Origin: an uncultured Prevotellaceae bacterium
Lineage (GTDB): Bacteria > Bacteroidota > Bacteroidia > Bacteroidales > Bacteroidaceae
Direction: 5' to 3'
Assembly (NCBI GenBank): GCA_902782305.1
Contig: CACZMV010000007.1
Span: 1 to 64,000 of the forward strand
Length of the DNA: 64,000 nt
The notes under the pieces were generated by a model. It searched no databases. It was not told the origin of the DNA and saw nothing but the letters and a program-made list of their open reading frames with translations. This document shows positions 41,684 through 48,609 of this stretch, in pieces (the first letter of the stretch is position 1; every line of letters starts with the position of its first letter). The translations under genes and the position numbers were made by a program.

Positions 41684-41830
41684 TTTCAGAATACTCCGAT
41701 ACTATTTTTCATTTCTATCGGACTAATTTTGTTTTCTTTCGGAGTATTTCAGGATACTCCGGAAGTGTTTCTTAATAAGGTCGGGTTATTTATCAATAAT
41801 GCTGGGTTATTTCAGAATAATGCCGGGTTA
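41684..41830. repeat. Seven tandem units of 20-22 bp
   Basis: Units start at 41684, 41705, 41727, 41747, 41768, 41789 and 41810, each beginning with TTT. The last two share TTTaTCAATAATGCTGGG-like sequence; units 1 and 4 share TTTCAG(A/G)ATACTCCG. Dyads span neighbouring units (CGGAGTAT ... ATACTCCG). A reading frame passes through the array (41591-41938) but its apparent protein repeat is only the translation of the units. Confidence 0.8.
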
Positions 41831-41889
41831 TTGATTATCCCAAACAGTATTATGTTTACTATTGTTCGTTGTTTTGAAATGCGTTTGAA

Positions 41890-41933
41890 TTTGCGTACAG
41901 GCGCACAGTCGTTTGCCTGTAGGCACACAATCA
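41890..41933. repeat. Two tandem 22-bp palindromic units
   Basis: Units begin TTTGCGTACAGGCGCACA (41890) and TTTGCCTGTAGGCACACA (41912). Each contains a dyad: TGCG-TACAGG-CGCA and TGCC-TGTA-GGCA. The remaining gap to 41949 holds nothing recognisable. Confidence 0.7.
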
Positions 41934-41948
41934 TTTGATTTGTTTCCA

Positions 41949-42632
41949 TTAAATTGTATTGATTGTCTTTTGCAGCTCTTCCAGAAATCGGGCAGCGTGC
42001 TTGCCGTCCATCTGGGCGTGATGAAATTGGAAGGAGATGGGTAAGGTCGTCTTCAACCAGCCTTTACGATAGCGGCCCCAGGCCAGGAAGGGATTGGTGA
42101 AGATGCCGCTGTATTGGTTGACGATGCTGTCGAGCTCCGTACCAGTCACTGCCGATGTGCCGACTATCACGGCTTCGTCATCCAGGATGTCCTGACACGT
42201 TTCGCTGATAGTCTTTGTCAGGTGCATGTAGTTGGCATTAAACGCTTCCAGGTCGTCGGTGACGGCAACGTCGCAGAAACTGAGTCCGCCTTTGACGTTA
42301 TCCGCTATCACGTTGATGGCCATGCGGTCGTATTTATACAGTTTCCATCCCATTCCCGACGTACCGTCGCCCGCTCGAACTAGTTCGCTTGCCCCAGCAA
42401 GAACCCGTAGCCTTTGGGGCAACATGTAAAACTCCTCTATCCCTGAAGCAGCCGTGCCGATGCACCAGCACAGCAGCATATTGAATTTCATACCGCGCCT
42501 ACGACTTACCTTAAGCAGTCGCGTCACGTCGAAGGTCTTTGTGAGTGTCACCATCGGCATAGGCGACTTTGTCCACAACTCGAAGGCGATGGCCCTGTTG
42601 GTATCCTTGGGATTGATTTCCTGTTTCATCAC
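41949..42632 (-). CDS. Chloramphenicol acetyltransferase-like acyltransferase
   Basis: A 227-residue CAT-superfamily protein. The catalytic signature FHHAQMDGKHAARFL (HHxxxDG, His204/His205 and Asp209) is near the C-terminus. VTLTKTFDVTRLL and MKFNMLLCWCIGTAA match the N-terminal CoA-binding half. Many Bacteroidales homologues are housekeeping acetyltransferases of unknown substrate, so a resistance role should not be assumed. Its first codons overlap the end of the fusion gene by 4 bp. Confidence 0.85.
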   Translation of the reverse strand: MMKQEINPKDTNRAIAFELWTKSPMPMVTLTKTFDVTRLLKVSRRRGMKFNMLLCWCIGTAASGIEEFYMLPQRLRVLAGASELVRAGDGTSGMGWKLYKYDRMAINVIADNVKGGLSFCDVAVTDDLEAFNANYMHLTKTISETCQDILDDEAVIVGTSAVTGTELDSIVNQYSGIFTNPFLAWGRYRKGWLKTTLPISFQFHHAQMDGKHAARFLEELQKTINTI

Positions 42633-43972
42633 TCAATTACAAAACTGCGTGGATAAAAATCGCTATAGAATCGACCATCGGTGGCGGTAAACTTCAGAAC
42701 GCAGTAGTTCGGGTCGGTTACACCACCAGTATAGTACTGCTCGTCGCCATTACGCCAGATCATCTCCTTACTCTTGGCATCCGTCAGCACTTCCATCGTA
42801 CCTCTCAACATCATACCCTTGAAACCCTCGGCATCACAGAAATAGATCGAGGCCTTGGGGTTAGCCTTGTATTGAACTACACGGAGAGAGAAGGTATTGG
42901 TGGTGAAATAGAACGTCTTGATGCCCTCGCGTTTGCGTGGCTTCAGCATGGCCTTGGTCCAAGGAAAACCTTCGTGGTCTACTGACGAGATATAAGCGAT
43001 GGGCTGTTTGTCGGCCATCTGTGCAATGAGTTCTTTAACGCCAGCCAAAGCGGGATTAGCATTCATCGCTTCATCGTTATTCACATCCAGCGTTTGGCGC
43101 CAACGCTTAAGCTGGGGAAAATACGATTTCATCATGCCGATGTATTCCTCTTTGGTAATAGGTTTTTCTAACCCTTCATTTACAGCATTTACAAATTGAG
43201 CACAATGCTCAATCATCTCGTCCATGGTGTATTCCTGCAGGAACTTCCCATCCTTGTAGCAGTATTGGCAGTAGTCGAAGTTTGTGCTGCCGTCAGCATT
43301 CGTGCCGCAATCCTCGATACGGGTCAACGGCATACCGCAACTCTGACAAAATTGAGGCAGTTGTCCTGGCTGGAATGCTTTTCCCTTCTGAGGGAAGGTG
43401 GCTTCGTAAGCCTCGAATGCTTCAGGATTCTCGTCTGCCACGAAATAGCCCTTGGGCGGGCAATAAGTTCCCTCACGATTGCCCCAATAGCCAGGTATCA
43501 GTTCTTGAGCGAGGAAGTAAGGAACCTCGGCATCGCGAGGCTCTGCATGATAGTGAATATTTATCTTGCTGGCAAGGTCGAAGCCTGCGTAACGGTAGAA
43601 CTCGATATTTCCTTCCATTTGCAGAAGACCTATGCCCATCTCCTTGGCCTTTTCTATCGCATATTGCAACAGTTTCAGACCATAGCCCTTACGCTTGTAG
43701 TCGGGATGAACGCTGATGGGACCGAAAGTCCACGAAGGGAACACCGTTCCATCGTCAAGCGTAATCTCTGCTTTGGAAAACATCACATGGCCGATAATTA
43801 TTCCATTTTCCTCCATCACAAAGTCGAGTTCAGGGATGAAATAGGGGTTTGTTCTATACTGATTGAGCACGTAATGCTCTGTGCATCCAGGACGATAGAC
43901 ATTCCAGAATGCCTCTCGCGTAAGGTTTTCCACCTCACGATAATCTTTAGGAGTTTCTAATCTGATATTCAT
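42629..43972 (-). CDS. GNAT acetyltransferase - zinc ribbon - PNPOx-like fusion protein
   Basis: A 447-residue three-domain protein. About 1-195: GNAT fold, with PISVHPDYKRKGYGLKLLQY forming the acetyl-CoA loop. About 205-290: putative zinc-ribbon domain with QFCQSCGMPL and DYCQYCYKDGKFLQEYT. About 315-447: split-barrel flavin-binding domain like general stress protein 26 (IAYISSVDHEGFPWTKAML, TFYFTTNTFSLRV, ASIYFCD). Each domain is common alone; the chain of three is unusual. Promoter at 44002-44033. Coupled to the CAT-like gene. Role unknown. Confidence 0.87.
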   Translation of the reverse strand: MNIRLETPKDYREVENLTREAFWNVYRPGCTEHYVLNQYRTNPYFIPELDFVMEENGIIIGHVMFSKAEITLDDGTVFPSWTFGPISVHPDYKRKGYGLKLLQYAIEKAKEMGIGLLQMEGNIEFYRYAGFDLASKINIHYHAEPRDAEVPYFLAQELIPGYWGNREGTYCPPKGYFVADENPEAFEAYEATFPQKGKAFQPGQLPQFCQSCGMPLTRIEDCGTNADGSTNFDYCQYCYKDGKFLQEYTMDEMIEHCAQFVNAVNEGLEKPITKEEYIGMMKSYFPQLKRWRQTLDVNNDEAMNANPALAGVKELIAQMADKQPIAYISSVDHEGFPWTKAMLKPRKREGIKTFYFTTNTFSLRVVQYKANPKASIYFCDAEGFKGMMLRGTMEVLTDAKSKEMIWRNGDEQYYTGGVTDPNYCVLKFTATDGRFYSDFYPRSFVIE

Positions 43973-44001
43973 TTCTTTAACTATTTGTCAGTTAGACGCT
44001 A

Positions 44002-44033
44002 CAAAGATACAAATAGTTGCAGAGACGACCAAA
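44002..44033 (-). promoter_or_regulatory. Promoter of the fusion/CAT-like operon
   Basis: Minus strand TTTG (44033-44030), 20 nt, TATCTTTG (44009-44002), 29 nt before the ATG. Confidence 0.78.
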
Positions 44034-44040
44034 TCGGTTA

Positions 44041-44072
44041 TAAAAAATGCCATCTTTTTTTAGAAGGTGGCA
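44041..44072 (-). terminator. Intrinsic terminator overlapping the DUF4886 stop codon
   Basis: On the minus strand ATGCCACC (44072-44065) pairs with GATGGCAT (44054-44047, one wobble), followed by TTTTTTA. The TAA stop of the gene lies inside the loop. Confidence 0.8.
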
Positions 44073-44881
44073 TATTGGCGTATCTGTTGCATGAAGATGG
44101 CCTCATGCGCTTCTTGCTGGCAGAGTTTGGCATTTTCCATTGTAATGGTGGAGGGCCAGTATTTGTTGCCATCAACAATGCGGCCCGTCAGCATTTCGCA
44201 CCAAGTACAGGCTGCTGTATAGCGCCCAAGGGTGTAGGAGAGGTGGTAGCCATCGCGATTCAGAATGTCGCCCTTGCGATAGCGCATCAGTCGGATGGCG
44301 ATTCCAGAGGGGATAATCTGGGTGATGTTGGCTTTGGGCACCTCGTTGCGCACGCAGTTCACGATGTCGTTGTACATGCGCTCCTGGTCGCTGCCATAAA
44401 TCTCAAACTGGGCATTCTTGAAATTCTTGCTGTAGGCCCACGTCATGTGCCACCAGATTTCCACGTTCTGGTTGGTGCATAACAGCTTTACCTGGCGCTG
44501 TAGAGTGGGCAGGTTTTTGTAAGAATCAGCAATGCCAGACAGCAAACTGGCTTGCTGGAGGGTGATAATATCCCAAGGCTCGTCAAGGATGATGCGTTGC
44601 AGACTCACCTTTTTCTCCTCTGTCTTCACGCCACCAACCACCTTGCGATAGGCATAGCTGCGACGCGAGGTCTTCAGGTTGTCTAAGTGCATTTCCAGCG
44701 AGCAACCACCGATGTAGGCGTTGCCGATAACCAGCGAATCGCCCTGGGCAGCAGCCAGCTCATAGAGGTATTGCTCTACGGCATCCTCGGAAAAGCTGTT
44801 GCCAATAGCCAGCACTTTGATGACCTTGCCAGAACAGGGCAAGGTCATCAGTACTAACAATGTGAATATTAATTTCTTCAT
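44060..44881 (-). CDS. DUF4886 SGNH-type hydrolase, exported
   Basis: A 273-residue protein with a signal peptide (LIFTLLVLMTLPCSG). The SGNH hydrolase block I is VLAIGNSFSEDAVEQYL (nucleophile Ser in GNSFS). The Asp-x-x-His block is LNRDGYHLSYTLGRY. DUF4886 proteins are presumed esterases acting on carbohydrates, but the substrate is not known. It follows pepD by 3 bp in a flippase-pepD-DUF4886 operon that ends at the terminator here. Confidence 0.85.
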   Translation of the reverse strand: MKKLIFTLLVLMTLPCSGKVIKVLAIGNSFSEDAVEQYLYELAAAQGDSLVIGNAYIGGCSLEMHLDNLKTSRRSYAYRKVVGGVKTEEKKVSLQRIILDEPWDIITLQQASLLSGIADSYKNLPTLQRQVKLLCTNQNVEIWWHMTWAYSKNFKNAQFEIYGSDQERMYNDIVNCVRNEVPKANITQIIPSGIAIRLMRYRKGDILNRDGYHLSYTLGRYTAACTWCEMLTGRIVDGNKYWPSTITMENAKLCQQEAHEAIFMQQIRQYATF

Positions 44882-44884
44882 TCC

Positions 44885-46345
44885 TTATTTTGCAGGCACA
44901 TCAGCCAGTGTCTTCTTTAAGAGTTCCCAGAAGGGAGCAACGGTCTCGATGAGGGCGCGCTCGGTAGTGGTGTGCGGACTCTTCATCGTAGGACCGAGGC
45001 TGACAACATCGAGGTGAGGATACTTGCCTAGAATCACAGAGCACTCCAGACCTGCATGGTCAACCTGAATGATGCCGTCCTTGCCAAACAGTTCCTTGTA
45101 CTCCTTCAGCAAGAGGTGCAGGATTTCTGAATCAGGATTGGGATCCCATCCACCATACGAACCAGCGGTAACGACCTTCATGCCTGCCATGTTAAAGCAG
45201 CTCTCAAGGGTCTTGACGATATAGTCCTTCATATCCTCGCGACTGCTTCGAGCCAGAATCTTCAGCGATGCCTTGCCCTCGCCAATGTTGATGATAGCCA
45301 GATTGCTGGAAGTCTCCACAACGGTGGGGTAGGATGGAATCATACGGATGACACCATCGTGACAAGCGTAGATGGCGTTGACCAGATTGTCCTGAATCTC
45401 AACGGGAACCTCCTTCTTAGGAGTCTCTACCTCCTCAACGATGACCTCGATGCCCTGTGGCTCAATGATCTTAAACTCGTCGTTGAAGTCCTCCAACCAG
45501 TCTGCTGCTAATTCCTTCAGGGCAGGAATATTCTCTTTAGGAAGGGTCAGCACCACCTCAGCCTTGAAAGGAATGGCATTGCGCATATTGCCACCCTGCC
45601 AAGAAGCCAGACGAGCCTCTGTTTCCTCGATGGCCTCGCGAACGAAGCGAACCATCAGCTTATTGGCATTGCCACGACCCTCGTGAATCTCCAGTCCTGA
45701 GTGTCCACCACGCAGGTTCTTGATAGTAACACGAACAGCAGCATCCTCAGGGTCAGTATCTGCCTCCTGATAATCCAGTGTGGCAGTAATGTCGATACCA
45801 CCAGCAGAGCCAATGACGAACTTGCCCCAATGCTCAGAGTCGAGGTTCAGCAGAATGTCGCCCTCCAACTCGCCTTCAGGCAGACCATTGGCACCATACA
45901 TGCCCGTCTCTTCATCGGCAGTAATCAGCGCGTTGATAGGTCCATGAACCAGTGTCTTATCCTCCATGATAGCCATGATGGCAGCAACGCCTAAGCCATT
46001 GTCTGCACCTAGGGTAGTGCCCTTAGCCTTTACCCACTCGCCATCAATCCAAGGCTCGATGGGGTCTGTTTCAAAATTATGGGTGGATTCTGGTGTCTTC
46101 TGGGGCACCATATCCATGTGAGCCTGCAGGATAATGCCTTTGCGGTTCTCCATACCAGCAGATGCAGGTTTGCGCATCACGATGTTATCGGCAGGGTCCT
46201 TAAAAGCCTCTACGCCAACCTGCTTGGCAAAGTCGAGCAGGAACTGTTGGATTTTCTCGAGATGTCCACTGGGACGTGGAACTTGTGTGAGTGCATAGAA
46301 GTTCTTCCATACGCACTGTGGATTTAGATTCTTGATTTCAGACAT
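44885..46345 (-). CDS. pepD: Aminoacyl-histidine dipeptidase (peptidase D, M20C)
   Basis: A 486-residue cytoplasmic metallopeptidase. Metal-site motifs: ILQAHMDMVPQK (His76, Asp78), TTLGADNGLGVAA (bridging Asp), ITADEETGMYGA (catalytic Glu pair) and SEHWGKFVIGSAGG. The lid region contains HSGLEIHEGRGNANK. Hydrolyses Xaa-His and other dipeptides. Start 4 bp after the flippase stop. Confidence 0.94.
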   Translation of the reverse strand: MSEIKNLNPQCVWKNFYALTQVPRPSGHLEKIQQFLLDFAKQVGVEAFKDPADNIVMRKPASAGMENRKGIILQAHMDMVPQKTPESTHNFETDPIEPWIDGEWVKAKGTTLGADNGLGVAAIMAIMEDKTLVHGPINALITADEETGMYGANGLPEGELEGDILLNLDSEHWGKFVIGSAGGIDITATLDYQEADTDPEDAAVRVTIKNLRGGHSGLEIHEGRGNANKLMVRFVREAIEETEARLASWQGGNMRNAIPFKAEVVLTLPKENIPALKELAADWLEDFNDEFKIIEPQGIEVIVEEVETPKKEVPVEIQDNLVNAIYACHDGVIRMIPSYPTVVETSSNLAIINIGEGKASLKILARSSREDMKDYIVKTLESCFNMAGMKVVTAGSYGGWDPNPDSEILHLLLKEYKELFGKDGIIQVDHAGLECSVILGKYPHLDVVSLGPTMKSPHTTTERALIETVAPFWELLKKTLADVPAK

Positions 46346-46349
46346 AATA

Positions 46350-47339
46350 TTATTGTTTAAGGGTTTTGATTCTCGTAAAGTTTAATGCTATCCAGGCGTA
46401 GATGCCCAATCCTACGACGAGCAAGGTCTGGACGGTATGGACAATCAGCACAAAATAGAGAGCATGTTCGTCCTGTACGCCATATAGTATCAGCATCGTC
46501 TTGACAGCAAAGTGCCAGGGACCTGCACCATTGGGTGTGGGAACAATCACAGCGATACTGCCCACGATGAAGGTAACCAGTGCACAGCCTAATCCCAAAT
46601 CAGCGGTAAAGTCGAAACAGAAGAAGGTCAAATAATAGTGCACGAAGTAACTGAGCCAGATGCCTAACGTAAAGCAGATGAACAAGGGAATGTTGCGAAC
46701 GCCCTTCAGCGAGATGACTCCCTGCCAGATGCCACTGATGGTGGCTTTCACCTTATTATATATAGAGAGCTTGCGCAACAGTAAATGCAACAGGATAATC
46801 ATTGCCACCAGACAGACAGCTGCCACGAAGTAGCCTGCCCATGAGAAACGATGCAAAATGCCCTCTAGGTTGGTGCCTGTCTTGCGGAAGAAGATGCCGA
46901 AGGTGCTCATCTCCAACAACAGCACCAATGTGGTGATGCCCATAATGAGTAGCGAATCGATGGCGCGCTCTGTCACCACTGTGCCCAAGGCTTTGGGAAA
47001 CGAGATGTTATCATAACGCTTCAAGACACCACAACGGGTAAACTCGCCTACACGGGGAATGACGAGTGAGGCTGCATACGATAGGAAGATGGAGTGGATG
47101 CTGACGGAGGTGCGAGGATGCTCGCCCACTGGGTCTAGCGTCTGTTTCCAGCGCCAGCCACGAAACATCTGTGCCAGAATGCCAAAGGGGAACGAAAGCA
47201 ACATCCAGCTCCAGTTCATCTCGTCTGTCATCACATGCAGAATGGTGTGCCAATCCTCGCCTCGGTACATCCAATAGAGAATGGCACCACCCAAAACGAG
47301 TGGCATGAGTATCTTGAGTATGACGCTTCTCATCTTCAT
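46350..47339 (-). CDS. Flippase-like membrane protein (LPG synthase TM family, UPF0104)
   Basis: A 329-residue protein with about eight membrane helices. RGWRWKQTL near residue 60, LSYAASLVIPRVGEFTRCGV and the C-terminal VIVPTPNGAGPWHFAVKTML are typical of the lysylphosphatidylglycerol synthase/UPF0104 transmembrane family (no synthase domain). Probably lipid or glycolipid translocation. Its -7 box ends 8 nt before the ATG. Confidence 0.85.
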   Translation of the reverse strand: MKMRSVILKILMPLVLGGAILYWMYRGEDWHTILHVMTDEMNWSWMLLSFPFGILAQMFRGWRWKQTLDPVGEHPRTSVSIHSIFLSYAASLVIPRVGEFTRCGVLKRYDNISFPKALGTVVTERAIDSLLIMGITTLVLLLEMSTFGIFFRKTGTNLEGILHRFSWAGYFVAAVCLVAMIILLHLLLRKLSIYNKVKATISGIWQGVISLKGVRNIPLFICFTLGIWLSYFVHYYLTFFCFDFTADLGLGCALVTFIVGSIAVIVPTPNGAGPWHFAVKTMLILYGVQDEHALYFVLIVHTVQTLLVVGLGIYAWIALNFTRIKTLKQ

Positions 47340-47347
47340 AGCGACTA

Positions 47348-47355
47348 CAAAGGTA
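47348..47355 (-). promoter_or_regulatory. -7 box of the flippase-pepD-DUF4886 operon
   Basis: Minus strand TACCTTTG, 8 nt before the ATG at 47339, leaving almost no 5' UTR. The position of a -33 box is taken by a GTGAAAA repeat. Confidence 0.6.
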
Positions 47356-47364
47356 CGAAATAAA

Positions 47365-47392
47365 GTGAAAAGTGAAAAGTGAAAAGTGAAAA
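47365..47392. repeat. Four GTGAAAA tandem copies
   Basis: Perfect 7-bp repeat four times in the 103-bp gap between divergent flippase and rsmA genes. Copy-number change could alter the spacing of both promoters. Confidence 0.85.
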
Positions 47393-47429
47393 ATTTGCTT
47401 TCGCTACAGGTATTTAAGAATTATTTTTG

Positions 47430-47437
47430 TAATTTTG
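47430..47437 (+). promoter_or_regulatory. -7 box of rsmA, 5 nt before the ATG
   Basis: TAATTTTG ends at 47437; the ATG follows at 47443, as for rmuC, implying a leaderless or nearly leaderless mRNA. Confidence 0.55.
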
Positions 47438-47442
47438 CGCAC

Positions 47443-48252
47443 ATGATGAAACAAGTTAGACCCAAGAAGAACCTCGGTCAGCACTTTTTGACTGACCTTA
47501 CCATCGCTCGTCGTATTGCTGATACAGTGGACGCTTGTCCTGATATTCCCGTTCTGGAGGTAGGTCCAGGAATGGGCGTTATGACGCAATACCTCGTGGA
47601 GAAACCTCGTCCCTTCAAGGTGGTGGAGATTGATCGTGAATCAGTGGCTTACCTGAACGAACACTTCCCACGGTTGAGGGCTAATATCTTGGGCGAAGAC
47701 TTCCTGCGCATGGATTTGCAAAGGGTGTTCGATGGTCAACAGTTTGTGTTGACGGGCAACTATCCTTACGACATTTCTTCGCAGATATTCTTTAAGATGT
47801 TGGATAATCGCGACCTTATTCCTTGTTGTACAGGTATGATTCAGCATGAGGTGGCCCTGCGCATGGCTTCCAAACCAGGCAACAAGGCTTACGGCATCTT
47901 GTCGGTGTTGATTCAGGCTTGGTATGATGTGGAGTATCTGTTTACCGTTGAACCTTCTGTTTTCAATCCTCCTCCCAAGGTGCAGAGTGCCGTTATCCGT
48001 ATGACTCGCAACAAGGTGGACCATCTGGACTGTGATGAACAACTCTTCAAGCGGGTGGTGAAGACCGTCTTTAACCAGCGTCGTAAAATGCTGCGTGTAT
48101 CGTTGCGTCAGATCTTTGATAGCCAGCATCCTGCTTCAGAAGGTTTCTTCCAACAGGATGTGATGACCCGTCGCCCTGAACAACTTTCGATACCAGAGTT
48201 CGTGGAACTGACAAATAGTATTGAAAAAGAGTTGTGTGCGACCACAAAATAG
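47443..48252 (+). CDS. rsmA: 16S rRNA dimethyladenosine transferase
   Basis: A 269-residue KsgA/RsmA that dimethylates two adjacent adenosines near the 3' end of 16S rRNA. The start is MMKQVRPKKNLGQHFLTDLT (47443), rejecting a longer frame from 47386 that crosses the promoter. SAM motif I VLEVGPGMGVMTQYL, VEIDRESVAYL and the catalytic NYPYDISSQIF (N-x-P-Y) are clear; FNPPPKVQSAVIRM follows. The last codons (after SIEKEL) fall in a 21-bp repeat. Confidence 0.95.
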   Translation: MMKQVRPKKNLGQHFLTDLTIARRIADTVDACPDIPVLEVGPGMGVMTQYLVEKPRPFKVVEIDRESVAYLNEHFPRLRANILGEDFLRMDLQRVFDGQQFVLTGNYPYDISSQIFFKMLDNRDLIPCCTGMIQHEVALRMASKPGNKAYGILSVLIQAWYDVEYLFTVEPSVFNPPPKVQSAVIRMTRNKVDHLDCDEQLFKRVVKTVFNQRRKMLRVSLRQIFDSQHPASEGFFQQDVMTRRPEQLSIPEFVELTNSIEKELCATTK

Positions 48253-48275
48253 GTGTGTACGCACACAAATGCTTG
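48233..48275. repeat. Two tandem 21-22-bp units at the rsmA 3' end
   Basis: TGTGTGCGACCACA at 48233 and TGTGTACGCACACA at 48254, each an internal dyad (TGTG ... CACA). The first lies in the rsmA coding end and stop. Confidence 0.65.
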
Positions 48276-48304
48276 ATATGAATCAAGAATAAGGCATTTT
48301 TTTG
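48266..48304 (+). terminator. Terminator of rsmA
   Basis: AAATGC (48267-48272) with GCATTT and inner CTTGAT/ATCAAG arms, followed by a run of seven T. It separates rsmA from the small RNA unit downstream. Confidence 0.65.
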
Positions 48305-48345
48305 AGGTTTTTGGATGTAAAAAGAACAAGATATCCAAAAACCTC
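48304..48345 (+). promoter_or_regulatory. 13-bp perfect inverted repeat at the small-RNA promoter
   Basis: GAGGTTTTTGGAT (48304-48316) and ATCCAAAAACCTC (48333-48345) with a 16-bp spacer. The spacer covers the -33 position relative to the -7 box at 48347, and the right arm stops 1 bp before it. This is the geometry of an operator for a dimeric regulator. Confidence 0.7.
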
Positions 48346-48346
48346 G

Positions 48347-48354
48347 TACCTTTG
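48347..48354 (+). promoter_or_regulatory. -7 box of the candidate small RNA
   Basis: TACCTTTG followed by CATCG. No TTTG sits 20 nt upstream; the inverted repeat occupies that place, suggesting activation by a bound factor. Expected start about 48360. Confidence 0.7.
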
Positions 48355-48359
48355 CATCG

Positions 48360-48576
48360 TGAATCAGAGATAACACACCGAGAGAGGTATTAGAAAAAAG
48401 ATTGATGGATAACAGATGCATGGTTAGTTAGTAGTTTTAGGTTAGTAGTAAAAGTTATTAGTGAAAGGTGTTAGTGATTAAGGTAAATTAGAGAGAGCAT
48501 TAGGTTTTTAGTTATTAATAGGAAAAGAATGAAAGTGCAGTCTGCGATTGATTCGTAGGCTGCACTGCTTTTTTGT
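48360..48576 (+). ncRNA. Candidate small RNA, C-poor with nine UUAG motifs
   Basis: About 217 nt from the predicted start to the T-run. The genes on both sides do not use it: rsmA ends upstream with its own terminator, and the downstream gene is on the opposite strand. Between 48421 and 48537 there is a single C in 117 nt, and TTAG occurs nine times (48424 to 48511), mostly as (G)TTAG. A region this poor in C can form little internal structure, so it should be single-stranded. The RNA ends in a strong terminator hairpin. A tiny open frame (48405-48431, MDNRCMVS) is present but unsupported. I do not recognise it as 6S, tmRNA, RNase P or SRP RNA. Confidence 0.6.
48534..48576 (+). terminator. 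Strong intrinsic terminator of the small RNA
   Basis: A 13-bp stem with two G-U pairs (48534-48546 with 48554-48566, core AGTGCAG/CTGCACT, loop ATTGATT) followed by GC and six T. It could also act weakly for the convergent cyclophilin gene. Confidence 0.9.
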
Positions 48577-48609
48577 TGGTGCAAACGTTTTACGCTTGCC
48601 TCGGCCTTG

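Noticed and set aside
41591..41938. 115-residue open frame with GLFxNxAG repeats
   Set aside because: It is the translation of a 20-22-bp DNA array plus a palindrome. It has no promoter or start signal, its amino-acid repeats follow the DNA unit, and it resembles no protein family I know.
41949..42632. Chloramphenicol resistance gene
   Set aside because: The HHxxxDG motif shows CAT-superfamily chemistry, but divergent chromosomal homologues are common. Context (fusion acetyltransferase, no mobile element) gives no support for a resistance role.
48405..48431. Leader peptide MDNRCMVS in the small-RNA region
   Set aside because: Eight codons with no run of a regulatory amino acid, no downstream gene in the same direction, and a start without special context.
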